Shown here one piece after another: positions 1-7,082 of a stretch of 11,555 nt of DNA. Source of the stretch: Desulfuromonas sp. SDB (GTDB lineage: Bacteria > SDB-A); NCBI GenBank assembly GCA_001412365.1, contig LKUE01000262.1, positions 1-11,555 on the forward strand, given 5' to 3'. The notes under the pieces are model-generated. The model was not told where the DNA came from, searched no databases, and was given only the letters and a program-made list of their open reading frames with translations. The position numbers were made by a program, and so were the translations under genes. Position 1 is the first letter of the stretch. Every line of letters begins with the position of its first letter.

Positions 1-3000
1 AGCATAAAGCATATTTTTTTCGAGGAGCAGGAATTGCCGGAGCCACTGATTCTGAGGAGAGATGCAGCAGAGGGGAGATAATTTTTGACCGGAACATTCT
101 TGATTTAATACCCACAGAAAATATTGAATTTGTTGAAAGGAGTAATAATCATTTTCAACTGTTGAATGTTTACCGGAAAAATAATTTAAATTTAAATGAA
201 AAAACCCGCGGTATTGATGAAAAACTGCTCTTAACATTTTTTCCGCAACAACTTTTAAAGACCAGCTATCTGGGAGAATTCAGGGAAATTGCAACAATAT
301 TTATTTCATTTGATGAACAGATAAACAGGAGGGATTTAAATAAACTGGTCTCAACGGTAATTGAACTATGCGATGAAATGGGGGGATATTTCAATCGTAT
401 TGATTTTGGGGATAAGGGGGGGATTATATTAATTTTATTTGGAGTCCCGGTTAGTTATGAGAACAACTTAAACCGGGCTTTTGATTTTATGTGGAAAATT
501 AGAGAAAAATATCCGGACAGTTTAAAAGCGGGGATTACATCCAGTATTGCTTTTACTGGATTTATAGGCAGTTCAAGGAGAGCAGAATATACCGCTTATG
601 GAGATCAGGTGAATCAAGCAGTTCGATTGATGTCCAAAGCAGGATGGGGACAGATATTAGTTGAGAAAAAGACTGCCGACAAGATGGACCGGTACTATCA
701 ATTTTCAGCGTTGAAAGAAATCCTTCTGAAAGGTAAAACAAACCCGGTTTCAGTATGCCAACTCCTGGGTAAAAAAATCTGTCAGGAGGAAAATTATTTT
801 AAAGGCGAACTGATAGGAAGAGTTAAAGAAAAAAAGAAATTGATGAAATATTGCCTGAAAATTATTGATGAGAAATTTAGGGGGATTGTATATGTTCATG
901 GAGAACCGGGAATTGGCAAATCAAGATTGGTGTATGAAGTTTTAACTTCATTAGACAATAAAATTAAGGTATTTACTCTTCAGACCGACAGCATTTTAAA
1001 ACAAAGTTTAAATCCTTTTAATTACTTTTTTAGAAACTTTTTTCTGGCAAATTGTACAAACCAGAGGAAAAACAACCGAGATATCTTTGAACAGCAGTAT
1101 GATTTATTTATTAATAATTTCTCAAAAAATAATCATGAGCAGGCTGAACAGCTGGGTAAAGAATTAGTCAGATTGAAATCTATTTTTGCCGCATTGGTGG
1201 GTGTCCACTGGGAAAATAGTCTATATGAAATACTTGATGCCAAAGGAAAATTTGAAAATACCAGTCAAGGGGTAAAAGTATTTTTTAAAGCCCAAAGTTT
1301 ACTGAAGCCTTCGGTGATTTTGTTGGAAGATTCTCATTGGCTGGATGAGGATTCCAAAATAATAATTGGAAATTTAATTGAAAACATTGAAGATTTCCCC
1401 CTCTCCATAGTCACCACCTCCCGTTTTAATGATGATGGCAGCAAAACAAAATTGAGTTTAAAAACAAGTATTGAACAGGTTGATATTGTTCTGGAACATC
1501 TGGATGACAAAAATGTTTCAGATTTTATCTTCTATCAGTTAAGTTCACCGGTAAATAAAAATCTAGAAAATTTCATTAAAACTAAATCAGGAGGAAATCC
1601 TTTCTACATTGAACAATTTTGTTTGTATCTAAAAGAAAATAACTTAGTTGAATTAGATAAAGGTGAATATAAATTGAAAGATCAGAGAACTATTGAAATG
1701 CCCACAAATATCAATTCAGTAATTATAGCCAGATTAGACCGTTTATCCCAGGAGTTGAAGCAGGCAGTTAAAACGGCTTCGGTTCTGGGAAGGGAAATTA
1801 ATGTGGAAATATTTTTGGAATTATTTAAAAACACTCAAGCGAAATTTAATAAAAATAAATTTAAAAAAATTTTAAAAGAAGGAAAAATTCAGCAAATTTG
1901 GATGAACATATCGGAAATAAAATATTTGTTTAAACATGCCTTACTTCAGGAAGCTGCATATCAAATGCAGTTAAAAAGAAAATTAAGAGAACTGCATGAA
2001 TTGACTGCTGAAATCATGGAGCAAAAATATCTGGAAAATGAAGAAAAGTATGCTCAAATTTCATATCACTTTCTGAAAGGGGAGAATTTTGATAAAGCAG
2101 CAGAATATTCAGAAAAAGCAGGTGATTATTTCAAACAAAACTACCGGAACCGAGAAGCTTTATCCTATTATGACCAACTGCTGAATTTACTGAATAGGCA
2201 AAAAGATCCTGAAAAGACAACTGAAATTCTTCTGAAAAAAGGTTCAGTACTGCAGTTTATCGGTGGGTGGGATGAAGCGGAAAAAGTATTTAATTTAGGA
2301 TTAAACATCGCCGAGAAAACCGGTAACAAAATTCATCTGGTTGATCTGCTGAACAGTCTTGGCTTTTTATACATCAACCGTGGTCAAAATGAAAAATCTC
2401 GAGTCTATTTAAAAAAGTCAGCAACTATCGCAGAGAATATCAATTACCTGAAAGGAATGATGCATGCAAAGGAAAGAATAGGACTGATACACTTCAACAA
2501 GGGTGAATATCCAGAGGCGATGAAATTTTATAAAGAACAGTTGAAGATTAGCAAAGAGGAGGGGACAAAAAATGAAGTGGGGAAAGCCTATGGTAATATC
2601 GGTATTCTCTTTTCAGTTCAGGGTGATTATAAAAGAGCAATGCAATTTTATAAGAAGCAAATAAAAATCTCTAAAGAACTTAATGATAAGAATTGGGTGA
2701 GCAAGACTATCGGAAATATGGGCAATGATTATTCAAGTCAGGGAAATTACCCCAAAGCGATGGAATGTTATCAGACTTATCTGAAAATCAGTGAGGAACT
2801 TGGAGATAAACAGTCAATAGGCAGAGCATACGGTAACATGGGACGTATATATTTCGAACAGGGAAATTTTCCCAAAGCTACTGAGCATTATCTAAAAGAA
2901 ATTGAGATATGTGAGGAAAATGGTGAAAAGAGGGGATTGAGTATAGCTACTGGAAATCTTGGAGTAATTTACCATAATCAAGGGGATTATGATAAAGCAA

Positions 3001-3527
3001 AAGATTGTTATCAGAAGAAAATCGATATTTGCGATGAAATCGGACACCGGCAGGGTTATGCCATCACTTTAAATAATTTAGGTAATCTCTACCGGGATCA
3101 GGGAAATTTCAATGAAGCGACGAAGCTGTACGACATTACAATTAATATTGGAAAAAAACTGGGAATAAAACATCATTTGTGCAATTTTCTGCTGCAGAAA
3201 GCGAAATTATTGTATGAGATTTCAAATTTTGATGAAGCCAGAATTTTAAATGAAGAAGCTTTAAGAATTGCCGATGAAGTGAACAGGTCCAGTGTGATAT
3301 TTAATTCAAAAATTTTGAAAAATAAAATGGATAGAAATATTGAAGGTTTCATTGATCTTCTTGATGAAAATAATCTTAATGAAAACAGATCAGCAGACAT
3401 AAACTATGAACTGTGGAAGTTAACCGGAAAAAAAATTTACCGCAGTAATGCTTTAAAATTGTACGAAAAAATCTATAAAAAAACTAATATGATTTTATAC
3501 AAGCAAAGGATTGAAGAATTATCCTGA
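1..3527 (+). CDS. Cyclase-like / P-loop ATPase / TPR signalling protein, 5' end cut by the window
   Basis: The frame is open from base 3 to the TGA at 3525-3527 (1174 visible residues), so the gene starts before the window. Residues 1-35 look like the tail of a first class III cyclase-like domain (the RGEIIF stretch). Residues 74-258 are a second one, with the Asn (612-614) and Arg (624-626) of the VNxxxR motif. Next comes an AAA_16/STAND-like ATPase: Walker A GEPGIGKS at 900-923 and a Walker B-like VILLEDSHW at 1314-1340. After that lie the family's typical GGNPFYIEQF and FKHALLQEAAY stretches. From about 2040 to 3320 the protein is TPR repeats. Proteins of this layout are usually annotated as adenylate/guanylate cyclase-TPR ATPases and are presumed cytoplasmic signal transducers with the TPRs as the binding surface. 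The visible cyclase regions lack typical metal-binding residues, so cyclase activity is doubtful. Ligand and output are unknown. Confidence 0.88.
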   Translation, partial: HKAYFFRGAGIAGATDSEERCSRGEIIFDRNILDLIPTENIEFVERSNNHFQLLNVYRKNNLNLNEKTRGIDEKLLLTFFPQQLLKTSYLGEFREIATIFISFDEQINRRDLNKLVSTVIELCDEMGGYFNRIDFGDKGGIILILFGVPVSYENNLNRAFDFMWKIREKYPDSLKAGITSSIAFTGFIGSSRRAEYTAYGDQVNQAVRLMSKAGWGQILVEKKTADKMDRYYQFSALKEILLKGKTNPVSVCQLLGKKICQEENYFKGELIGRVKEKKKLMKYCLKIIDEKFRGIVYVHGEPGIGKSRLVYEVLTSLDNKIKVFTLQTDSILKQSLNPFNYFFRNFFLANCTNQRKNNRDIFEQQYDLFINNFSKNNHEQAEQLGKELVRLKSIFAALVGVHWENSLYEILDAKGKFENTSQGVKVFFKAQSLLKPSVILLEDSHWLDEDSKIIIGNLIENIEDFPLSIVTTSRFNDDGSKTKLSLKTSIEQVDIVLEHLDDKNVSDFIFYQLSSPVNKNLENFIKTKSGGNPFYIEQFCLYLKENNLVELDKGEYKLKDQRTIEMPTNINSVIIARLDRLSQELKQAVKTASVLGREINVEIFLELFKNTQAKFNKNKFKKILKEGKIQQIWMNISEIKYLFKHALLQEAAYQMQLKRKLRELHELTAEIMEQKYLENEEKYAQISYHFLKGENFDKAAEYSEKAGDYFKQNYRNREALSYYDQLLNLLNRQKDPEKTTEILLKKGSVLQFIGGWDEAEKVFNLGLNIAEKTGNKIHLVDLLNSLGFLYINRGQNEKSRVYLKKSATIAENINYLKGMMHAKERIGLIHFNKGEYPEAMKFYKEQLKISKEEGTKNEVGKAYGNIGILFSVQGDYKRAMQFYKKQIKISKELNDKNWVSKTIGNMGNDYSSQGNYPKAMECYQTYLKISEELGDKQSIGRAYGNMGRIYFEQGNFPKATEHYLKEIEICEENGEKRGLSIATGNLGVIYHNQGDYDKAKDCYQKKIDICDEIGHRQGYAITLNNLGNLYRDQGNFNEATKLYDITINIGKKLGIKHHLCNFLLQKAKLLYEISNFDEARILNEEALRIADEVNRSSVIFNSKILKNKMDRNIEGFIDLLDENNLNENRSADINYELWKLTGKKIYRSNALKLYEKIYKKTNMILYKQRIEELS
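2241..3320 (+). repeat. Nine phase-locked 120-bp TPR-coding repeats
   Basis: Nine consecutive 40-residue TPR units start at 2241, 2361, 2481, 2601, 2721, 2841, 2961, 3081 and 3201, each exactly 120 bases after the last, with no insertion or deletion. The unit reads roughly (I/L)G-x-(I/L)-Y-x-x-Q-G-(D/N)-(Y/F)-x-x-A-x-x-(F/C)-Y, then a second helix containing I/L-x-I-x-x-E and a GN or NN turn before the next unit. The units from 2481 to 3200 are the most alike; the first two and the last are more divergent. A 40-residue period rather than the canonical 34 is known for kinesin-light-chain and LGN-type TPRs. The array forms the C-terminal superhelix of the large ATPase gene. Confidence 0.85.
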
Positions 3528-3569
3528 TATATATAAAAATAGATATTTAAATACAAAAAAAGAGGAAAA

Positions 3570-4532
3570 ATGAATAAAAACAGTATAGATAATACAAATT
3601 TATTAAACTGGATGCTAAAGGGTGATCCAGCCATTGTCTATCAGGTACACCGGGATTTGCTGGATACAGACAAAAGTAAACTGGAGCTGCTGAGAAAAGA
3701 AATTTCCAAAAGAGGATGGGGAAAGAAATTTCTGGAGGGAAGAGATAAACAAACCGGATTATGGGGAAATGGAATTTACACCCCTAAATGGATTTCCACT
3801 ACCTATACTTTGCTGGATATCAAGAAGCTGGGCATTGATCCAGGGAATAATCAATTTGTGGAAAGTGCTGAAATCATCATTGATAAATTGTGGAAAATCC
3901 CCCGGAAGAAAAGTGAATATTATCTGGATCTTTGCATCTGCGGGATGATATTGGATGTTTGTTGTTATGCAGAAATCAAGTCCTCTAAAATGAACGAAAT
4001 TATTGACTATATCCTGGAAAAACAATTTCCTGACGGAGGATGGAACTGTTTATGGGAACGCAATCCTCATCACAGTTCAGTACACACCACTATCAATATT
4101 CTGGAAGGATTGAAAGAATATAAAGCAAACAGATATTCTTACCACAGGCATGACCTTAATCCGGTAGTTAAAAAAGCTCATGAATTCTTGCTGATGCATA
4201 AATTGTTTAAATCTGATAAAACCGGAAAGATAATTGATTTAAAGATGATCAGGTTATCCTATCCTCCCCGGTGGAGATACGATATCTTACGATGTATGGA
4301 TTATTTTAGGTTGGCAGATCAGAAGTTCGATCCGCGGATGAATGATGCCCTGAATTTGATCATGAAAAAGAAGAAAAATAACAACCGCTGGCTGGTGCGG
4401 CAAAAGCACCCGGGAAGAGTGCATTTTGATATGGAAAAAACGGGAAAGGAAAGCCGTTGGAATACACTTAGAGTATTGAGAGTTTTAAAAAAATATCGTA
4501 AAGAAGATTACAATTATTTAATGCTTAATTAG
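3570..4532 (+). CDS. Alpha/alpha-toroid protein, squalene cyclase/prenyltransferase-like
   Basis: This 320-residue protein starts at an ATG preceded by AGAGG at 3561-3565. It looks like a member of the terpenoid cyclase/prenyltransferase alpha-alpha toroid superfamily. It has QW-like repeats: QTGLWG at residues 61-66 followed by YTPKWISTTYTLL, and QFPDGGWN at residues 152-159. Near the C-terminus is an ESRWNTLRVLRVLKKY stretch, a pattern I recall from uncharacterised bacterial relatives. I see no DXDD acid motif of squalene-hopene cyclases and no membrane segment, and it is half the length of a true squalene cyclase (about 630 residues). Terpene cyclisation is therefore not supported, and a binding or unrecognised enzymatic role is equally possible. 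It lies 42 bases after the ATPase gene and 37 before the kinase gene, so co-transcription is plausible. Confidence 0.72.
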   Translation: MNKNSIDNTNLLNWMLKGDPAIVYQVHRDLLDTDKSKLELLRKEISKRGWGKKFLEGRDKQTGLWGNGIYTPKWISTTYTLLDIKKLGIDPGNNQFVESAEIIIDKLWKIPRKKSEYYLDLCICGMILDVCCYAEIKSSKMNEIIDYILEKQFPDGGWNCLWERNPHHSSVHTTINILEGLKEYKANRYSYHRHDLNPVVKKAHEFLLMHKLFKSDKTGKIIDLKMIRLSYPPRWRYDILRCMDYFRLADQKFDPRMNDALNLIMKKKKNNNRWLVRQKHPGRVHFDMEKTGKESRWNTLRVLRVLKKYRKEDYNYLMLN

Positions 4533-4569
4533 TCTTATTTATCTAATCCGGCAATCAGGTTGGTAATTT

Positions 4570-5556
4570 ATGGACAATGACCAAATATTGGCAATATGTG
4601 ACAAGGAAGTTTTAGCTAAGGCTGCTCAACTATGCGGAACCTCCAAAGAAAATGTTAAATTTTTAGATATCTCTGAAAATATAGTCTATGAATATCAAAG
4701 AAATAAATTGCCCCTTATAATGAGAATTTCTCATAGAAAAGGACGGGATAAAAAGCAGATTCAGGCGGAACTTGATTGGATTTTATATCTCCACGATCAT
4801 GGGGCTCCAGTACATCTCCCCGTCCCTTCCATTCGGGGAAATTTAGTGGAAACAGTTAAGGTTAGACATCAAGATTTCCAAGTAGTTTCATTTGGCAAGT
4901 TAGAAGGAAAGATTCTTGAAGATGAAGATGTTACCGATGAATTCATACCTAAATGGGGGCAGGCTGTAGGGAAATTACATGCTTTAACCAAAGATTATCA
5001 GCCGCTTCATCCTGATTGCAGAAGATTTGAATGGTGTGATGAAGATGATATTGTAAATTTGTATAAATACATCCCTGTACGTGAAAAATTAGTCAGGTCG
5101 AAATTCAGGATTTTAATTGAGAAACTAAAAAATTTACCTCAGGATAGGGATTCTTATGGATTAATCCATTCAGACATACATTATGGGAATTTTCTGGTTA
5201 AAGATGGGAAAATTGGCATTTTTGACTTTGATGACAGCATGTATTCCTGGTTTATGCTTGATATTGCCACTATTTGGTATTGGGCGCTTTATCTTCCCCA
5301 GGGGGATGATGATAAAAAAGGATATATGAATAATTTTAAAAATCTTTTTCTGGAAGGATACCGAAGGGAGAATGAAATAGATGAATGGTGGTTGGATAAA
5401 ATTTCCTTATTTCTCCAGTACCAGGAAATGTTGCTATTTACCTATATGTGCAGAATTTACAATTTAAACAAACTGACTGAAAATCAGCAGGAATTATTAA
5501 ATAAGTATAAGAATCGAATTGAAAATGACATCTTATTTTTTGGCATGATGGAATAA
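4570..5556 (+). CDS. APH/RdoA-family phosphotransferase (kinase-like fold)
   Basis: This 328-residue protein has the aminoglycoside phosphotransferase/choline kinase fold, closest by eye to the RdoA/SrkA-type group. The catalytic loop HSDIHYGN (residues 200-207) fits the HxDxxxxN motif, with D202 as the expected catalytic base and N207 as a metal ligand. IFDFDDS (217-223) supplies the second metal-binding Asp. The N-terminal lobe has an LIMRIS strand, where an Arg stands at the usual ATP-contacting Lys position, as happens in this family. It should transfer a phosphate from ATP to a small molecule or protein; the substrate cannot be read from sequence. Members include antibiotic kinases, homoserine kinase II and stress kinases, so a resistance function should not be assumed. 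The ATG at 4570 has only a weak upstream GGTTGG. Confidence 0.85.
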   Translation: MDNDQILAICDKEVLAKAAQLCGTSKENVKFLDISENIVYEYQRNKLPLIMRISHRKGRDKKQIQAELDWILYLHDHGAPVHLPVPSIRGNLVETVKVRHQDFQVVSFGKLEGKILEDEDVTDEFIPKWGQAVGKLHALTKDYQPLHPDCRRFEWCDEDDIVNLYKYIPVREKLVRSKFRILIEKLKNLPQDRDSYGLIHSDIHYGNFLVKDGKIGIFDFDDSMYSWFMLDIATIWYWALYLPQGDDDKKGYMNNFKNLFLEGYRRENEIDEWWLDKISLFLQYQEMLLFTYMCRIYNLNKLTENQQELLNKYKNRIENDILFFGMME

Positions 5557-5617
5557 AAACATTATCTTTTATGTATATATTAATAATGCTATATTTAAAT
5601 AATTTAATTTTGTAACT

Positions 5618-5624
5618 AAAGGGG
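5618..5624 (+). promoter_or_regulatory. Shine-Dalgarno-like AAAGGGG before the PAS gene
   Basis: This is the only purine-rich site upstream of the PAS gene. It ends one base before the TTG at 5626, closer than the usual 5-9 bases. A stop (TAA at 5617-5619) in the same frame excludes an upstream start. TTG at 5626 is the only standard start codon near the site; an ATC at 5632 would be ideally spaced but is a very rare initiator. Confidence 0.5.
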
Positions 5625-5625
5625 A

Positions 5626-6159
5626 TTGAAAATCATCAAGCAGATATGCAGTTATTGCAAAACTCAAATTGGAGATGTAAAAAAACAAAATAGTGATGAT
5701 GAACAGATCAGCCATGGTATCTGTTCGGATTGTTTTGTCAAGGTAATGACCGGATACGGAGAATCTCTGGACAGCTTTATTGATTCTCTGGACGAACCGA
5801 TTTTGGTTATGGATGAGCAGGGAAGAGTAGTTACGGTGAATAAAAAAGGACAGGAAATGTTATCCGGGGAGCTGGAAGACATTAAAGGACATTTAGGAGG
5901 GGATGTTTTCAGATGTGCTTATGCAAAATTACCCGGAGGCTGCGGTAAAACCCTTCATTGTCAGTCCTGTGTGGTTCGGAGAACGGTAGAGGAAACATTT
6001 AAAACTGGCAATCCTTCAGTGAAAGTACCTGCCTGTCTGGATGTGGATATTATGACTGGTAAGAGAAAAATTAGATTTTTGATTTCCACCAAAAAAATTG
6101 ACGGAGTGGTGCTTTTGCGTATTGATGATTTCCAACCGGATGAGTCTGGAAATTTGTAG
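5626..6159 (+). CDS. Small PAS-domain protein with two Cys4 clusters
   Basis: This 177-residue soluble protein (numbered from TTG 5626) has an N-terminal zinc-ribbon-like pair of knuckles, C8-x2-C11 and C33-x2-C36. A PAS domain follows from about residue 47, with the typical entry SLDEPILVMDEQGRVVTVN at 54-72. Inside the PAS region is a second set of cysteines: C97, C106, C112 and C115 (spacing x8, x5, x2), within a GGCGKTLHC context. I recall a similar Cys-rich insertion in PAS domains of some sensor kinases; it could hold a metal or an iron-sulfur or redox centre. No kinase, cyclase, GGDEF or DNA-binding domain is attached, so any output must go through a partner. It precedes the nucleotidyltransferase by 34 bases, suggesting co-transcription. 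Start-codon choice is uncertain. Confidence 0.75.
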   Translation: MKIIKQICSYCKTQIGDVKKQNSDDEQISHGICSDCFVKVMTGYGESLDSFIDSLDEPILVMDEQGRVVTVNKKGQEMLSGELEDIKGHLGGDVFRCAYAKLPGGCGKTLHCQSCVVRRTVEETFKTGNPSVKVPACLDVDIMTGKRKIRFLISTKKIDGVVLLRIDDFQPDESGNL

Positions 6160-6193
6160 AACGAATTTATCTTTTGACCTGGTAGAAACCTGG

Positions 6194-6934
6194 ATGAAAA
6201 ATTTATCACCTGAAATTCAAAAATTATTAGATGAATTCTTATCTGGTTTGAAATCTATACTAAATCATGATCTCCATTCTGTTTACCTTTACGGAGCAGT
6301 GGTGTTTCCTGAGGATATTCCAGTGAGAGATATTGATTTACATGTAATAGTGCGAAATCCGGTTGATGAAAAAATAAAACAAGAAATTGAAAAGCTGCAT
6401 TTAAAATTAGCCGGAAAATATCCACCCTGGGGAGATGAATTAGATGGATATTACATTTTACTGAAAGATGCTAAATCCAGGAAACCTCCCCGCAGTTTAA
6501 TGTGGGAGGGGGCAGTTGATAATTCCTGGGCATTGCACTGTAAACACATATTAGCGGGTAGGTGTAAGGTTCTGTGGGGAGTTGAACCCGAAATTATATT
6601 GCTGGAACCAAGCTGGGGAGAGTTAGAGGAAGCGCTTAAAGGGGAATTTGATTATGTAGAGGATATTTTAAGTAAATATCCTGATTACTGCATTTTGAAT
6701 TTATCTAGAATATTTTACAGCTACTTTACCAAAGATGTGGTTATTTCTAAATTTTCTGCAGGAACTTGGCTTTCAACAAATTATCCCCAATGGACAGAAC
6801 TTATTAAAGCAGCAAAAAATTCATATAATCAAGCTTCAACTGAGTACGATCTGATTCTGATGAAAAAAAATGTAAAATCATTCTTTGAATTTATTGTCCT
6901 GAATATTGAAAATTTAGGATATAATTTGAAATAG
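6194..6934 (+). CDS. AadA/ANT(3'')-like nucleotidyltransferase
   Basis: From ATG 6194 this is 246 residues, close to the roughly 260 of AadA. The N-terminal nucleotidyltransferase core has YLYGAVVF where AadA has LYGS, then RDIDLHV, supplying the paired metal-binding Asp residues. The C-terminal all-alpha part has CILNLSRIFYSYFTKD and a following SKFSAGTWL, matching the AadA helices in order. It would transfer a nucleotide, probably AMP, to a hydroxyl of a small molecule. The Gly-Ser of the family signature is Gly-Ala, and the region of the AadA catalytic Glu seems to carry Asp, so substrate and activity are uncertain and drug resistance cannot be concluded. The frame is open upstream to 6098 with ATGs at 6098 and 6140, but those overlap the PAS gene and add residues without family resemblance. 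A 148-base gap follows. Confidence 0.78.
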   Translation: MKNLSPEIQKLLDEFLSGLKSILNHDLHSVYLYGAVVFPEDIPVRDIDLHVIVRNPVDEKIKQEIEKLHLKLAGKYPPWGDELDGYYILLKDAKSRKPPRSLMWEGAVDNSWALHCKHILAGRCKVLWGVEPEIILLEPSWGELEEALKGEFDYVEDILSKYPDYCILNLSRIFYSYFTKDVVISKFSAGTWLSTNYPQWTELIKAAKNSYNQASTEYDLILMKKNVKSFFEFIVLNIENLGYNLK

Positions 6935-7082
6935 TAAGAAATGATTATAATAATAAAATATAAATGGAATATAATTATAAAAGTATCTTTTAGTGCTTAA
7001 AACTCTTTTTTAAATCCCCAGTATTCCCCTGAAATTTCCCCATATAGTTTATTATCCAAAAAATTTTAAACCGGAGGTATAG
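6935..7082 (+). other. A+T-rich leader before the O-methyltransferase gene
   Basis: This is the longest gap inside the plus-strand series and the most likely place for an internal promoter. It contains a TATAAT at 6970-6975 but no convincing -35 element at the right distance, so I do not call a promoter. No stem-loop followed by a T-run was seen. Confidence 0.3.
7073..7077 (+). promoter_or_regulatory. Strong ribosome binding site GGAGG
   Basis: GGAGG lies five bases before ATG 7083 and is the best Shine-Dalgarno match in the window. It fixes the start of the O-methyltransferase and suggests efficient translation. Confidence 0.8.

Noticed and set aside
162-164. TTG at 162 as the start of the large ATPase gene, with GAAAGGAG at 135-142 upstream
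   Set aside because: The purine run is 19 bases away, too far, and the frame is open and family-like back to base 3. It is an internal Leu codon.
6098-6193. Earlier in-frame ATGs (6098, 6140) for the nucleotidyltransferase
   Set aside because: They lie inside the PAS gene, have no good ribosome site and add residues that do not resemble the family.
4570-6934. An antibiotic-resistance island (APH plus ANT)
   Set aside because: Both proteins match only at superfamily level, with altered signature residues in the nucleotidyltransferase; no integron, transposase or known resistance gene is present.
6970-6975. TATAAT as a promoter -10 for the O-methyltransferase
   Set aside because: No -35 element at 16-18 bases, and such words are common by chance in this A+T-rich gap.
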